A DNA stretch of 64,000 nucleotides from Clostridioides difficile (GTDB lineage: Bacteria > Bacillota > Clostridia > Peptostreptococcales > Peptostreptococcaceae), in NCBI GenBank assembly GCA_024919175.1, contig CP103804.1:682001-746000 (forward strand), given 5' to 3'. The translations under genes were made by a program, and so were the position numbers. This document shows, in pieces, positions 44,838-54,421 of the stretch. Within the stretch, counting starts at the first letter, position 1; each line of letters opens with the position of its first letter. A model generated the notes under the pieces. It did not search any database. It saw only the letters and a program-made list of their open reading frames with translations, and was not told the DNA's origin.

Positions 44838-46232
44838 ATGGCAAATGTAGGTGAAATAGTACAGATTGTAGGAGCTGTACTAGATGTTAAGTTTGATAAT
44901 GAACAAAGCCTACCTAACTTATTAAATGCGTTAGTAATAAAGTTAGGAGATAAAGAAATAGTTGCAGAAGTTGCTCAACATATAGGTGATGATACAGTAA
45001 GATGTATCTCTATGAGTGCAACAGATGGACTTGTAAGAGGTATGGAAGTTGTAGATACAGGAGGACCAATAAGTGTCCCTGTTGGAGATGAAACTCTAGG
45101 TAGAATATTCAATGTTCTTGGAAAACCAGTTGATGGAAAACCAGCTCCAAAGTCTGCGCCTAAGTTACCTATACATAGACCAGCACCAGCATATGACGAA
45201 CTAGAAACTACAGCTGAAATACTAGAAACAGGTATTAAGGTAGTTGACTTGCTAGCACCATATCTAAAAGGTGGAAAAATAGGTCTATTTGGAGGAGCAG
45301 GAGTAGGGAAAACAGTTTTAATACAAGAACTTATAAATAATATTGCTAAGCAACATGGTGGTATTTCTGTATTCTCAGGAGTAGGAGAAAGAACAAGAGA
45401 AGGTAATGACCTTTATGGAGAAATGAGTGAGTCTGGAGTTATAAATAAGACAGCTCTAGTATTTGGTCAGATGAATGAGCCGCCTGGAGCAAGAATGAGA
45501 GTTGCTTTAACTGGACTTACAATGGCAGAGCATTTTAGAGATGAGCAAGGACAAGATGTTTTACTTTTTGTTGATAATATATTCCGTTTCACACAAGCTG
45601 GTTCAGAAGTTTCAGCACTTCTAGGACGTATGCCGTCAGCTGTTGGTTACCAACCAACATTAGCTACTGAAATGGGTGCACTTCAAGAGAGAATAACATC
45701 AACTAAGAAAGGTTCAATAACATCTGTTCAAGCAGTATATGTACCAGCAGATGACTTAACTGACCCAGCACCAGCTACAACATTCTCTCACTTAGATGCA
45801 AAAACAGTTTTATCTAGACAAATATCATCACTTGGTATATACCCAGCGGTTGACCCTCTTGAATCTACATCAAGAATCCTTGACCCTAGTATAGTAGGAA
45901 AAGAACATTATGAAGTAGCCAGAGGTGTTCAATCAATACTTCAAAGATATAAAGAACTACAAGATATAATTGCCATACTTGGTATGGATGAGTTATCAGA
46001 TGAAGATAAGTTAATAGTTGCACGTGCTAGAAAAATACAAAGATTTTTATCTCAATCATTTACAGTCGCAGAGCAATTTACAGGAAACCCAGGTCAATAT
46101 GTTCCTGTTAAAGAAACTGTAAGAGGATTTAAAGAGATACTTGAAGGTAAACATGATGACTTACCAGAGTCAGCATTCCTGTTTGTAGGTACAATAGAAG
46201 ATGCTGTTAAAAAAGCGAAGGGAAGTATGTAG
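44838..46232 (+). CDS. atpD: F1 subunit beta (catalytic)
   Basis: 464-residue catalytic subunit. P-loop GGAGVGKTV, catalytic GERTREGNDLY and Walker B VLLFVDNIFRF, DELSDED motif near the C-terminus. SD gggaggtt; 2 bp before atpC. Confidence 0.98.
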   Translation: MANVGEIVQIVGAVLDVKFDNEQSLPNLLNALVIKLGDKEIVAEVAQHIGDDTVRCISMSATDGLVRGMEVVDTGGPISVPVGDETLGRIFNVLGKPVDGKPAPKSAPKLPIHRPAPAYDELETTAEILETGIKVVDLLAPYLKGGKIGLFGGAGVGKTVLIQELINNIAKQHGGISVFSGVGERTREGNDLYGEMSESGVINKTALVFGQMNEPPGARMRVALTGLTMAEHFRDEQGQDVLLFVDNIFRFTQAGSEVSALLGRMPSAVGYQPTLATEMGALQERITSTKKGSITSVQAVYVPADDLTDPAPATTFSHLDAKTVLSRQISSLGIYPAVDPLESTSRILDPSIVGKEHYEVARGVQSILQRYKELQDIIAILGMDELSDEDKLIVARARKIQRFLSQSFTVAEQFTGNPGQYVPVKETVRGFKEILEGKHDDLPESAFLFVGTIEDAVKKAKGSM

Positions 46233-46234
46233 TC

Positions 46235-46495
46235 ATGGCTAGTGAATTTTCATTGAAAGTTGTAACTCCAGATGATACATTTTATGATGGAGAAGTTGAG
46301 ATGATAGTAGTTAGAACTACAAAGGGAGACAAAGGGGTATTAAAAGGTCACATACCTTTTGTTTCAGGTATACCTGTAGGGACTTTGAAGATAAAAAAAG
46401 ATGGAAATTTTAAAGAAGCAAAGATAGCAGAAGGATTTGTTAATGTAGACCAAAATAAAACTGTTATATTGACAGAATCTGCTGAATGGATTTAA
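46235..46495 (+). CDS. atpC: F1 subunit epsilon, short form without the C-terminal helices
   Basis: 86 residues, versus about 130-140 in most bacteria. The N-terminal beta-sandwich is complete (LKVVTPDDTFYDGEVEM ... AEGFVNVDQNKTVILTESAEWI), but the protein stops at AEWI where the inhibitory helix-turn-helix normally begins. No remnant of the helices is seen in any frame before the terminator, so this looks like a real short form rather than a recent frameshift. Confidence 0.93.
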   Translation: MASEFSLKVVTPDDTFYDGEVEMIVVRTTKGDKGVLKGHIPFVSGIPVGTLKIKKDGNFKEAKIAEGFVNVDQNKTVILTESAEWI

Positions 46496-46510
46496 TAATT
46501 TAAATATAAA

Positions 46511-46566
46511 ACATAAAAAGTCATTTTTTCTAAAAATATTTTTGGTCGAAATGACTTTTTTTATGT
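46511..46566 (+). terminator. Terminator of the atp operon
   Basis: AAAAAGTCATTT/AAATGACTTTTT, extended outward by ACAT/ATGT, with T run. Confidence 0.92.
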
Positions 46567-46970
46567 TTTTGATGTTAATAAAATAACAATATGTGGGGTG
46601 TAAAGTATACTGGGAATGTGGTGATAATAAATTCACAAAATATTTGAATTTAATGCAAAATTATGTTGCAATTAATAAGATAAAGAAGGTTTAGATAGAT
46701 TATATAGAAGTGAAAAAATATTCATATAAGAAATCTATATAAAATTTTTATAAAATTTAAAAAATTTGCTTAGTTGTGTAGTATAATAAATAATATAATA
46801 GATTTACATAGATTATTTATTATAAATAATTTTAAAAGTTACAATTTTATTATAATGATTATTAAATTGGGATAAGTAACATAAACTAAACAATAATAGG
46901 TATTATCAATAGTAAATTTATAAATTCATTATTAAATGGAAAGAGTTATTATAAATTTTCTGGAGGAAAA
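46567..46970. other. AT-rich intergenic region, no gene seen
   Basis: About 400 very AT-rich bases between the atp terminator and acpS. No long frame, tRNA or recognisable riboswitch; presumably holds the acpS promoter, which could not be pinned down. Confidence 0.5.
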
Positions 46971-47351
46971 ATGGATATATTTGATATTGGAGTAGACATA
47001 GTTGAAATCGACAGAATAAAAAAAGCTGTAGAAAAAAATAATAGGTTTTTGGAGAAAATATTTACAGATAAAGAAATTGAATATTTTAATTCTAAAAATT
47101 TTAAGGCAGAAAGTATAGCTGGTAATTTTGCAGCAAAGGAAGCTATAAGTAAATCTATGGGTACAGGAATCAGAATGTTTAACTTTAAAGATATAGAGGT
47201 TCTCAGAAATGAAATGGGAAAACCAATAGTAAAAACTTATAATAATCTGGCAAAAATGTGCATAGATTATAATGTTTTAGAAATAAAAGTTTCAATATCA
47301 CATTCAAAAGATTATGCTATAGCAAATGCGATAACTATAATTAAGGACTAA
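46971..47351 (+). CDS. acpS: Holo-[acyl-carrier-protein] synthase
   Basis: 126-residue phosphopantetheinyl transferase. N-terminal IGVDIVEIDRIKKAV and FAAKEAISKSMGTG metal/CoA motifs, and SISHSKDYAIANAI. Activates ACP for fatty-acid synthesis. SD ctggagga. Confidence 0.95.
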   Translation: MDIFDIGVDIVEIDRIKKAVEKNNRFLEKIFTDKEIEYFNSKNFKAESIAGNFAAKEAISKSMGTGIRMFNFKDIEVLRNEMGKPIVKTYNNLAKMCIDYNVLEIKVSISHSKDYAIANAITIIKD

Positions 47352-47365
47352 GGAGTGATTACATT

Positions 47366-47827
47366 ATGATGGATAAAACAGCAAAAGAAATAATGACAAC
47401 AGATGTAATAGTAGCAAAACAAGATGATAGTATAGCAGATGTAGCTAATATGCTAATTGCGGAAAAAATAGGAGGATTGCCAGTTGTAGATTCAGAAAAT
47501 AAAGTTGTTGGAATAATTTCTGAAACGGACATTCTTAAAAAAGAAAAATATATAGAAGCACCTCTCTATATAAATTTATTACAAGGGCTGATTTTTTTAG
47601 ATGATTTAAAAAAGGTAGAAAAAGACATAAAGCAAGTAGCAGCTTATAAAGTCGGAGAACTGATGTCTAAGGACATAATAAAAGTTCATGAAGATGATAA
47701 GTTTGACGATGTGGCTAATATAATGATTAAAAAATCAATAAATAGAGTTCCTGTAGTAGATGATGACAATAAAATTAAAGGTATAATTTGTAGATATGAT
47801 ATAATAAAAGCTTTATACAATGAATAA
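47366..47827 (+). CDS. Tandem CBS-domain protein
   Basis: 153-residue protein made of two CBS domains (about 5-60 and 90-150): MTTDVIVAKQDDSIADVANML, GGLPVVDSENKVVGIISETDIL, then a second copy ending IKGIICRYDIIKALY. CBS pairs bind adenine nucleotides; no effector domain is attached, so the role is unknown. SD aaggagtg. Confidence 0.9.
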   Translation: MMDKTAKEIMTTDVIVAKQDDSIADVANMLIAEKIGGLPVVDSENKVVGIISETDILKKEKYIEAPLYINLLQGLIFLDDLKKVEKDIKQVAAYKVGELMSKDIIKVHEDDKFDDVANIMIKKSINRVPVVDDDNKIKGIICRYDIIKALYNE

Positions 47828-47847
47828 ACTAAAGTAGGAGGTGTGAT

Positions 47848-48438
47848 GTGAGAAAAAAGTGGACTATAGTATGTATTATGTTCTTGGCACTGGTTATAAT
47901 TGTAATAGGATGCCAAAAACGACAGTCCACAAAAGAAGAAGTATACAAAGACTTTCAAAAGCAGATTTCTGATATGAATTCTTACAGTTGTAAAGCTGAA
48001 GTAGAAGTAGTTGGAAATAAGAGCCCACACAATTATGTTTTAATTCATACTTATAAAAAAACTGATAACTATAAATTAGAAGTAATTTCCCCAAAACACT
48101 TAAAGGGAAAAAGTATAGAGTATCAAGGTGATAAAATATTAGTTAAAAATCCAAATATCAGTGATATAGTGGAATTGCCTAATACAGGAAAAAATAATCA
48201 ATATCTCTTTATAGGAGACTTTATAAAAAATTATCTTCAAAACGAAGAGATGAAAATAAAGTTATCCAAAGGAAACTTGGTTTTGGAGACTTTTATTCCT
48301 GGGGATAATAAATATTTTAATAAGCAAGTATTATATGTAAATGCTGACACAAAGAACCCTGAAAAGATGGAAGTATTAGATAATGAAGGAGTGCCAAGAT
48401 TTACAGTAAAATACAGAGATTTTGAATACAGAAACTAA
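47848..48438 (+). CDS. gerS: Germination lipoprotein GerS
   Basis: 196-residue lipoprotein: signal peptide with lipobox ending VIVIGC (about residue 22), then a LolA/outer-membrane-lipoprotein-sorting-like beta fold (SYSCKAEVEVVGNKS ... LVLETFIPGDNKYFNKQVLYVN). In C. difficile, GerS lies directly upstream of alr2 and is required for cortex hydrolysis during germination, which is exactly this arrangement. GTG start with SD taggaggtg. 14 bp before alr2. Confidence 0.88.
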   Translation: MRKKWTIVCIMFLALVIIVIGCQKRQSTKEEVYKDFQKQISDMNSYSCKAEVEVVGNKSPHNYVLIHTYKKTDNYKLEVISPKHLKGKSIEYQGDKILVKNPNISDIVELPNTGKNNQYLFIGDFIKNYLQNEEMKIKLSKGNLVLETFIPGDNKYFNKQVLYVNADTKNPEKMEVLDNEGVPRFTVKYRDFEYRN

Positions 48439-48452
48439 GGGGGACTAAAGAA

Positions 48453-49610
48453 ATGCAAAAAATAACAGTGCCTACATGGGCAGAGATAAATCTAGATAAC
48501 TTAAGATTTAACTTAAAAAATATTAAAAATTTATTAGAAGAAGATATTAAAGTTTGTGGAGTAATAAAAGCTGATGCATATGGACATGGTGCAGTAGAAG
48601 TTGCAAAATTATTACAAAAGGAAAAAGTAGATTATTTAGCAGTAGCAAGAACTGCTGAAGGAATCGAACTTAGACAAAATGGTATAACACTTCCTATTTT
48701 GAACTTAGGATATACTCCAGATGAAGCTTTTGAAGATTCTATAAAAAATAAAATAACTATGACAGTTTATTCTTTAGAAACAGCACAAAAGATAAACGAA
48801 GTTGCAAAATCTTTAGGAGAAAAAGCCTGTGTTCACATTAAAATAGACTCAGGAATGACTAGAATAGGTTTCCAACCTAACGAAGAGTCAGTACAGGATA
48901 TAGTAAAATTAAATAAATTAGAATATATAAATTTAGAAGGTATGTTTACTCATTTTGCTACAGCTGATGAAGTAAGTAAAGAGTACACTTATAAACAAGC
49001 TAATAATTATAAATTTATGTCTGATAAGTTAGACGAAGCTGGTGTAGAAATAGCTATAAAGCATGTATCAAATAGTGCAGCCATTATGGATTGCCCTGAT
49101 TTAAGATTAAATATGGTAAGAGCAGGAATAATATTATATGGTCATTATCCATCTGATGATGTATTTAAAGAAAGACTAGAACTAAAACCAGCTATGAAAT
49201 TAAAATCAAAAATCGGACATATAAAACAAGTTGAACCAGGTGTAGGAATAAGTTATGGACTAAAATATACAACTACTAGTATGGAAACAATAGCTACAAT
49301 TCCAATAGGATATGCGGATGGATTCACTAGAATTCAAAAGAATCCAAAAGTTATTATTAAAGGAGAAGTATTTGATGTAGTTGGTAGAATTTGTATGGAT
49401 CAAATAATGGTTAGAATTGACAAAGATATAGACATAAAAGTTGGAGATGAGGTTATACTATTTGGAGAAGGTGAAGTTACAGCTGAACGTATAGCCAAAG
49501 ACTTAGGAACTATAAACTATGAAGTGTTATGTATGATATCAAGAAGAGTTGACCGTGTTTATATGGAAAATAATGAGCTTGTACAAATAAACAGTTATTT
49601 GCTAAAATAA
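48453..49610 (+). CDS. alr2: Alanine racemase
   Basis: 385-residue PLP enzyme. PLP lysine in VCGVIKADAYGHGAVEVAK, catalytic Tyr region GISYGLKYTT, and CMDQIMVRI. Interconverts L- and D-Ala for cell wall; the C. difficile Alr2 linked to gerS has been connected to amino-acid co-germinant use. SD agggggac. Confidence 0.95.
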   Translation: MQKITVPTWAEINLDNLRFNLKNIKNLLEEDIKVCGVIKADAYGHGAVEVAKLLQKEKVDYLAVARTAEGIELRQNGITLPILNLGYTPDEAFEDSIKNKITMTVYSLETAQKINEVAKSLGEKACVHIKIDSGMTRIGFQPNEESVQDIVKLNKLEYINLEGMFTHFATADEVSKEYTYKQANNYKFMSDKLDEAGVEIAIKHVSNSAAIMDCPDLRLNMVRAGIILYGHYPSDDVFKERLELKPAMKLKSKIGHIKQVEPGVGISYGLKYTTTSMETIATIPIGYADGFTRIQKNPKVIIKGEVFDVVGRICMDQIMVRIDKDIDIKVGDEVILFGEGEVTAERIAKDLGTINYEVLCMISRRVDRVYMENNELVQINSYLLK

Positions 49611-49642
49611 AACCATGATATTATAATCTGGGAGGCGATTTT

Positions 49643-49930
49643 GTGTACGATAAGAGTAAAGAAAAAATAGAAGTTACTTTACCAGACTCTCTGATTTCTG
49701 AAGTTGATAGTATTGTTCAGATGGAGAACAGTAACAGAGAAGATTTTGCAAAAGCTGCTTTTCAGTTCTATATAACTCAGAAAAAGAGAATTCATATTAA
49801 AGAATCTATGAAAACGGGTTATAGAGAAATGGGTCAAATTAATCTGTCATTAGCTGAATTAGGTATGACAGTTGACGAAGTATCTTCTGATGATAAAAAT
49901 GAAGGGAAGATTGCCCAAGGTGAGTACTAA
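49643..49930 (+). CDS. mazE: MazE-type antitoxin (NdoAI/EndoAI-like)
   Basis: 95-residue protein with an N-terminal ribbon-helix-helix (KIEVTLPDSLISEVDSIVQ) and an acidic, flexible C-terminus that would bind and block MazF. GTG start with SD gggaggcga. Overlaps mazF by 20 bases. Sits after alr, as the ndoAI-ndoA pair does in B. subtilis. Confidence 0.9.
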   Translation: MYDKSKEKIEVTLPDSLISEVDSIVQMENSNREDFAKAAFQFYITQKKRIHIKESMKTGYREMGQINLSLAELGMTVDEVSSDDKNEGKIAQGEY

Positions 49931-50282
49931 TTGTGAAATAAAGCGTGGTGATTTATATTACGCTGATTTAAGTCCAGTTGTTGGTTCAGAGCAGGGAGGA
50001 GTTAGGCCTGTTCTGATAATACAAAATGATGTAGGTAATAAATATAGTCCTACAGTTATAGTCTCAGCTATAACATCTCAGATTAATAAAGCCAAATTAC
50101 CTACTCATGTAGAGATAAGTTCCAATGAATATGGGCTTAATAAAGACTCAGTAATTCTTTTAGAACAAATCAGAACTATTGATAAAAAGAGACTGAGGGA
50201 AAAAATTGGTTGTCTAGATGAAAATATGATGATAAAAGTAGATGATGGACTTCAAATAAGTTTAGGATTATTTACTTTTTAA
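49911..50282 (+). CDS. mazF: MazF endoribonuclease toxin (NdoA/EndoA-like)
   Basis: About 123-residue mRNA interferase: RGDLYYADLSPVVGSEQGGVRPVLIIQND fold, with the conserved Arg/Thr of the active site (GVRPV; VIVSAITS). TTG at 49911 with SD gaaggga is the probable start inside mazE; GTG 49920 is an alternative. Cleaves single-stranded RNA at a short motif; specificity not predictable. Confidence 0.93.
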   Translation: MPKVSTNCEIKRGDLYYADLSPVVGSEQGGVRPVLIIQNDVGNKYSPTVIVSAITSQINKAKLPTHVEISSNEYGLNKDSVILLEQIRTIDKKRLREKIGCLDENMMIKVDDGLQISLGLFTF

Positions 50283-50318
50283 AGAGGGATTTGTCTTTTA
50301 TTAGACAATCCCTTTTTT
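50283..50318 (+). terminator. Terminator after mazF
   Basis: AGGGATT-x-GTCT / AGAC-x-AATCCCT stem with six T's. Confidence 0.88.
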
Positions 50319-50453
50319 CTTTAAAAATATTTCATAGAATTTAATTTTAGTAGCCTAAGCTAATAAAATCAAAAATAACGCAAAAAAATAGGATAAAAGT
50401 GATATAATAATATGGAATTGATATAAAATTACAAACTCAAGGGAGGTAATTGC

Positions 50454-51281
50454 ATGAGAGACCATAAAGGATTAAATGAGATTGCGCGTATCATAAGAAG
50501 AAGTATAGTCTCTATGATACATAGAGCCAAATCTGGACATCCAGGAGGGTCATTATCAGTAGTTGAAATACTTACTGCGTTATACTTTGATGAAATGAAT
50601 GTGGATTCTTCAAATCCTAAAATGGAGGATAGAGATAGATTTGTATTATCAAAAGGACATGCTGCACCAGCATTATATGCAACATTGGCTGAAAAAGGTT
50701 ATTTTGATAAGGAAGAATTAAATGGACTAAGGAAAATAGGAAGAATGTTACAAGGACATCCAGATATGAAAGGAACACCTGGTGTGGAAATATCTACAGG
50801 TTCTTTAGGCCAAGGCTTTTCGGCTGCATGTGGGATGGCTATGGCATCAAAATTAGATAATGCACCGTGGAATGTGTACACTTTACTTGGCGACGGAGAA
50901 GTTCAAGAAGGTATCGTTTGGGAAGCTGCTATGAGTGCGGCACATTATAAGCTAGATAATTTAATCGCTTTTTTAGACAATAATGGACTTCAGATAGATG
51001 GAAATATAGAAAGTGTGATGAACTTAGGTTCAATCGTTGATAAATTTAAGGCTTTTGGATGGAATGTAATTGAAATAGATGGTCATGATTTTGACCAAAT
51101 ATTTGCTGCTCTTGACATAGCTAAATCAACAGTTAAAAAGCCTACAATGATAGTTGCAAAGACTATAAAAGGTAAAGGAATATCTTTTATGGAAAATCAA
51201 GCAGGATGGCATGGGACAGCTCCAAATGATGCAGAACTAGAACAAGCCTTACTTGAATTAGGAGGTGCTGACAATGAATAA
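50454..51281 (+). CDS. Transketolase, N-terminal subunit
   Basis: 275-residue TPP-binding half: SGHPGGSLSVVEILTALYF, SKGHAAPALYATLAEKG, and GDGEVQEGIVWEAAMSA plus NNGLQIDG, the TPP/Mg motif. Works with the separate C-terminal subunit in the pentose phosphate pathway. SD gggaggt. Overlaps the next gene by 8 bp. Confidence 0.95.
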   Translation: MRDHKGLNEIARIIRRSIVSMIHRAKSGHPGGSLSVVEILTALYFDEMNVDSSNPKMEDRDRFVLSKGHAAPALYATLAEKGYFDKEELNGLRKIGRMLQGHPDMKGTPGVEISTGSLGQGFSAACGMAMASKLDNAPWNVYTLLGDGEVQEGIVWEAAMSAAHYKLDNLIAFLDNNGLQIDGNIESVMNLGSIVDKFKAFGWNVIEIDGHDFDQIFAALDIAKSTVKKPTMIVAKTIKGKGISFMENQAGWHGTAPNDAELEQALLELGGADNE

Positions 51282-52215
51282 AATGGCAACAAGAGAAGCG
51301 TATGGTAAAGCCTTAGTAAAATTAGGTCAAATAAATGACAATGTTGTAGTATTAGATGCAGATTTATCAAAGTCTACAAAGACACATGATTTTTATCAAG
51401 CATTTCCAGATAGATTTTTTAATATGGGTATAGCTGAACAAAATCTAATAGGTGCTGCTTGCGGATTATCAACTGCTGGAAAAATACCTTTTGCTAGTAC
51501 TTTTGCTATGTTCGCTACAGGGAGAGCCTTTGAGATTATAAGAAATTCAGTTTGTTATCCAAAGTTAAATGTAAAAATTTGTGCTACTCATGCAGGACTT
51601 ACTGTTGGAGAAGATGGAGCATCTCATGAAAGTGTAGAGGATATTGCAATAATGAGAGCTATACCAAATATGACAGTTCTTGTTCCAGCTGATGGAGTAG
51701 AGACAGAGAAGATGATTTTTGAAATAGCTAAATACAATGGACCTGTTTATGTTAGGCTAGGAAGAAGTTCAGTTCCGGTTTTATTTGATGAAGATTATCA
51801 CTTTGAAATAGGAAAAGGTGTAGTATTAAGAGATGGCAATGATGTCACTATTATAGCTTGTGGAATTATGGTGAATGATGCTATATTGGCACAAGAAAAA
51901 TTGCAAGAAGAAGGTATTAGTGCCAGAGTCATAAATATGTCCACAATAAAACCTATAGATAAGGATTTAATATTAAAAGCAGCAAAAGAAACTAATGCTA
52001 TTGTAACTGTAGAAGAGCATAGTATAATTGGAGGGTTAGGTTCTGCTGTAAGTGAGACAGTTGGAGAATCTTATCCAACTATTGTAAAAAAAGTTGGGAT
52101 TAAGGATTCTTTTGGAGAATCTGGTGCTCCAAACGAATTGTTAAAAAAATATGAATTAACTTGTGATGACATAGTAAAAGCTGTAAAAGAAGCTATTCTT
52201 GAAAAAAGAATGTAA
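51274..52215 (+). CDS. Transketolase, C-terminal subunit
   Basis: 313-residue pyrimidine-binding and C-terminal domains: LDADLSKSTKTHDF, the catalytic Glu region FFNMGIAEQNLIGAACGL, and THAGLTVGEDGASHES. ATG 51274 lies inside the end of the N-subunit gene with SD ggaggtg, giving coupled, equimolar translation. Split transketolases are common in clostridia and archaea. Confidence 0.95.
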   Translation: MNKMATREAYGKALVKLGQINDNVVVLDADLSKSTKTHDFYQAFPDRFFNMGIAEQNLIGAACGLSTAGKIPFASTFAMFATGRAFEIIRNSVCYPKLNVKICATHAGLTVGEDGASHESVEDIAIMRAIPNMTVLVPADGVETEKMIFEIAKYNGPVYVRLGRSSVPVLFDEDYHFEIGKGVVLRDGNDVTIIACGIMVNDAILAQEKLQEEGISARVINMSTIKPIDKDLILKAAKETNAIVTVEEHSIIGGLGSAVSETVGESYPTIVKKVGIKDSFGESGAPNELLKKYELTCDDIVKAVKEAILEKRM

Positions 52216-52259
52216 TAAATATAAATTATGCATGTTTGTTAATAGTATAATATGTGTAT

Positions 52260-52304
52260 AAGAGAGATATAAAGCATTATATGAATTTATATCTCTCTTT
52301 TTTA
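52260..52304 (+). terminator. Terminator after transketolase
   Basis: AAGAGAGATATAAA pairs with TTTATATCTCTCTT; T run follows. Confidence 0.9.
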
Positions 52305-52381
52305 TACACTATATCAATTTATCAAAAACCTAACCAAATATTCAAATTTTTACAAAAATAGAGAAAATATTCAAATATATA

Positions 52382-52410
52382 TTGACTATTCAGAAAAATA
52401 TGACTAATAT
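52382..52410 (+). promoter_or_regulatory. Candidate promoter and long leader of the YkvI-like transporter gene
   Basis: TTGACT (52382-52387), 17-base spacer, TAATAT (52405-52410). This leaves an untranslated leader of about 230 bases. The leader contains an SD-like gggaggt (52494-52500) with no suitable start codon after it, then the real SD before 52649. No known riboswitch recognised. Confidence 0.55.
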
Positions 52411-52648
52411 ATAGTTTATAGGGAAATTAATTTTATACATATAATAACTACTTAGACAAAATGAATTTAAAGAATTGTATGAAGGGAGGTATACTGTATA
52501 AAAAATATATTGTAAGTTTTAAGTTATTATACAAAATACAAAAAGTTTTAAAACAGTTATCATGGATTTTATGTTAAAGGAAATTGCAAGTAGTTTATCG
52601 AAGTAATTAAGCAGATGAAAAAATTTCACGTGGGGAGGTAACTGAGAT

Positions 52649-53743
52649 ATGTCAGAAAAAGTAAACGTTAAAACGGTCATCAGTTTCGCAGGAGCTTATG
52701 TAGCAACAGTAATCGGTTCTGGATTTGCAACAGGACAAGAAATAATGCAATTTTTCACTTTTTATGGGTTTGCAGGTATTATTGGTGGAGTAATTTCAAT
52801 GGTATTATTCTCATGGATGGGTGCTTCAGTAATGTCAAAAGGTAAAGAACTTCAACTTAAGGAACCTATCAAAATTTATCGTGTTTATTGTGGTAAGTAT
52901 TTAGGAATATTCTTTGAGTGGTTTGGGCCTTTATTCTTATTTGGTGTTTTCGTAGTAATGATTTCAGGAGCAGGAGCAACTTTAACTGAATACTATGGAT
53001 TAAATCCATTTGTAGGTAGAATAGGTATGGCAGTAGTAGCGTTATTAACTGTTTCATTAGGTCTTGATAAATTATCAAAGATACTAGGTGGAATAGGACC
53101 TATAATAATAATCTTTACACTTTTAGTTGGTGGTATAAGTTTAGCTAGTAATATAGGCAACTTATCTCAAGCAGGAGAGATTCTTAAAACTGTAGAGGTA
53201 ACTAGACCAGTTCCAAACGCATACCTATCTGGTGTAATATATACTACTTATAATACAATCGTTGTCATGGCGTTCTTAACAGGATTAGGAGCAAGTGCTG
53301 CTAATAAAAAAGAAGCTGTTTGTGGTGGTATACTAGGTGGGGTAGCACTTATGGCAGCAGCTATAATGATGAACTTAGCAATGCTTTCTGATATAGGAAA
53401 CTTATATTCAAAAGCAATACCTTCATTATTCTTAGCTGATAAGATTTCACCAATAGTTGGAATTTTATTCTCAGTAGTTCTTATATTAGGAATATATACA
53501 ACAGCTGTACCTTTATTATGGTCAGTAACTAATAGATTTGTAGATGATAATCATCCTAAATTTAAATTAATAACAATAATAACAGCTATATTAGGTCTTA
53601 TAGGTGGATTCTTACCATTTGATAAGCTGGTTGGTATCTTATATCCATATACCGGATATATGGGCGTCATAATACTGGTTTGTGTTCTTTATAGACAGAT
53701 TACAAAAACATCTGGCTATCAAGAAGGAGCTAATGGTAAATAA
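52649..53743 (+). CDS. YkvI-family membrane transporter
   Basis: 364-residue polytopic protein, about ten helices. The first helix is broken by GSGFATGQEIMQFF, the unwound sodium/substrate site pattern of LeuT-fold (APC superfamily) carriers. YkvI relatives are annotated as branched-chain or amino-acid-like permeases, but substrates are unknown. SD ggggaggta. Confidence 0.85.
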   Translation: MSEKVNVKTVISFAGAYVATVIGSGFATGQEIMQFFTFYGFAGIIGGVISMVLFSWMGASVMSKGKELQLKEPIKIYRVYCGKYLGIFFEWFGPLFLFGVFVVMISGAGATLTEYYGLNPFVGRIGMAVVALLTVSLGLDKLSKILGGIGPIIIIFTLLVGGISLASNIGNLSQAGEILKTVEVTRPVPNAYLSGVIYTTYNTIVVMAFLTGLGASAANKKEAVCGGILGGVALMAAAIMMNLAMLSDIGNLYSKAIPSLFLADKISPIVGILFSVVLILGIYTTAVPLLWSVTNRFVDDNHPKFKLITIITAILGLIGGFLPFDKLVGILYPYTGYMGVIILVCVLYRQITKTSGYQEGANGK

Positions 53744-53763
53744 ATAATTTAGAATTGTAAAGT

Positions 53764-53811
53764 AAAGAGTTATATAAAAACAATTTAATTGTTTTTATAT
53801 AACTCTTTTTT
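53764..53811 (+). terminator. Long perfect terminator hairpin
   Basis: A 21-bp perfect stem (left arm from 53764, AAAGAGTTATATAAAAACAA) with a 3-base loop and T run. Confidence 0.93.
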
Positions 53812-53957
53812 ATTTTATAATTTATTTGTCACAAAATCCTTTTTTTAATTGTTTTATACTTAAAAAAAATTGTTAATAAACATTTTATTATTGATAATTT
53901 AAAGTCTAAGACAAAATTATAAATCATATATTTAAATAGATGGGAGGAGTGATAAGA

Positions 53958-54374
53958 TTGAATGTAAAGTTTAATATTAAAGGTATAATTTATGGAGTTA
54001 TAGCTCTTATATTTGTAATAGGAGGATTTATATTCATACCAAGTATGTTTATAGAAAAAACTAAGCCAATAGATTATACAGTACTGCAAAGGAATTCAAT
54101 ACCAGAAAAGATACTTGATGTTATGGACAAATACACAAATGAAGAAAGGGCATTAGCAGCCAAAATTGATAACAAAATATACATCATAGTAACTAGGGGA
54201 AATAATAAATATGGTATTGAGATGGATAACATAGAAAGTGTAAGTGAAGACGGAAAAGAAGTTTTGAGAGTTAAGATAAAGTATAAAGATAAGGAGGATT
54301 CTCTTCCATACATAGTGGTTGAAACAAATATAAGTGAACTTCCAGATAGAATAGAATTAAATTCTACTAAATAA
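53958..54374 (+). CDS. Hypothetical membrane-anchored protein
   Basis: 138 residues from TTG 53958 (SD gggaggagtg). N-terminal membrane helix (about 6-28, IIYGVIALIFVIGGFIF), then a mixed alpha/beta domain (EKILDVMDKYTNEERALAAKI; KIYIIVTRGNNKYGIEMDNI). Not recognised. The C-terminal domain resembles small protease-inhibitor-like folds only loosely. Isolated between a terminator and a convergent gene. Confidence 0.75.
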   Translation: MNVKFNIKGIIYGVIALIFVIGGFIFIPSMFIEKTKPIDYTVLQRNSIPEKILDVMDKYTNEERALAAKIDNKIYIIVTRGNNKYGIEMDNIESVSEDGKEVLRVKIKYKDKEDSLPYIVVETNISELPDRIELNSTK

Positions 54375-54421
54375 AAAGTATACTTTGTAATTAAATAACT
54401 ATTTATTTGTATAGCAAAATA

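Noticed and set aside
46567..46970. Hidden small gene or tRNA between atpC and acpS
   Set aside because: No SD-preceded frame and no cloverleaf or T-loop motif seen in this AT-rich stretch.
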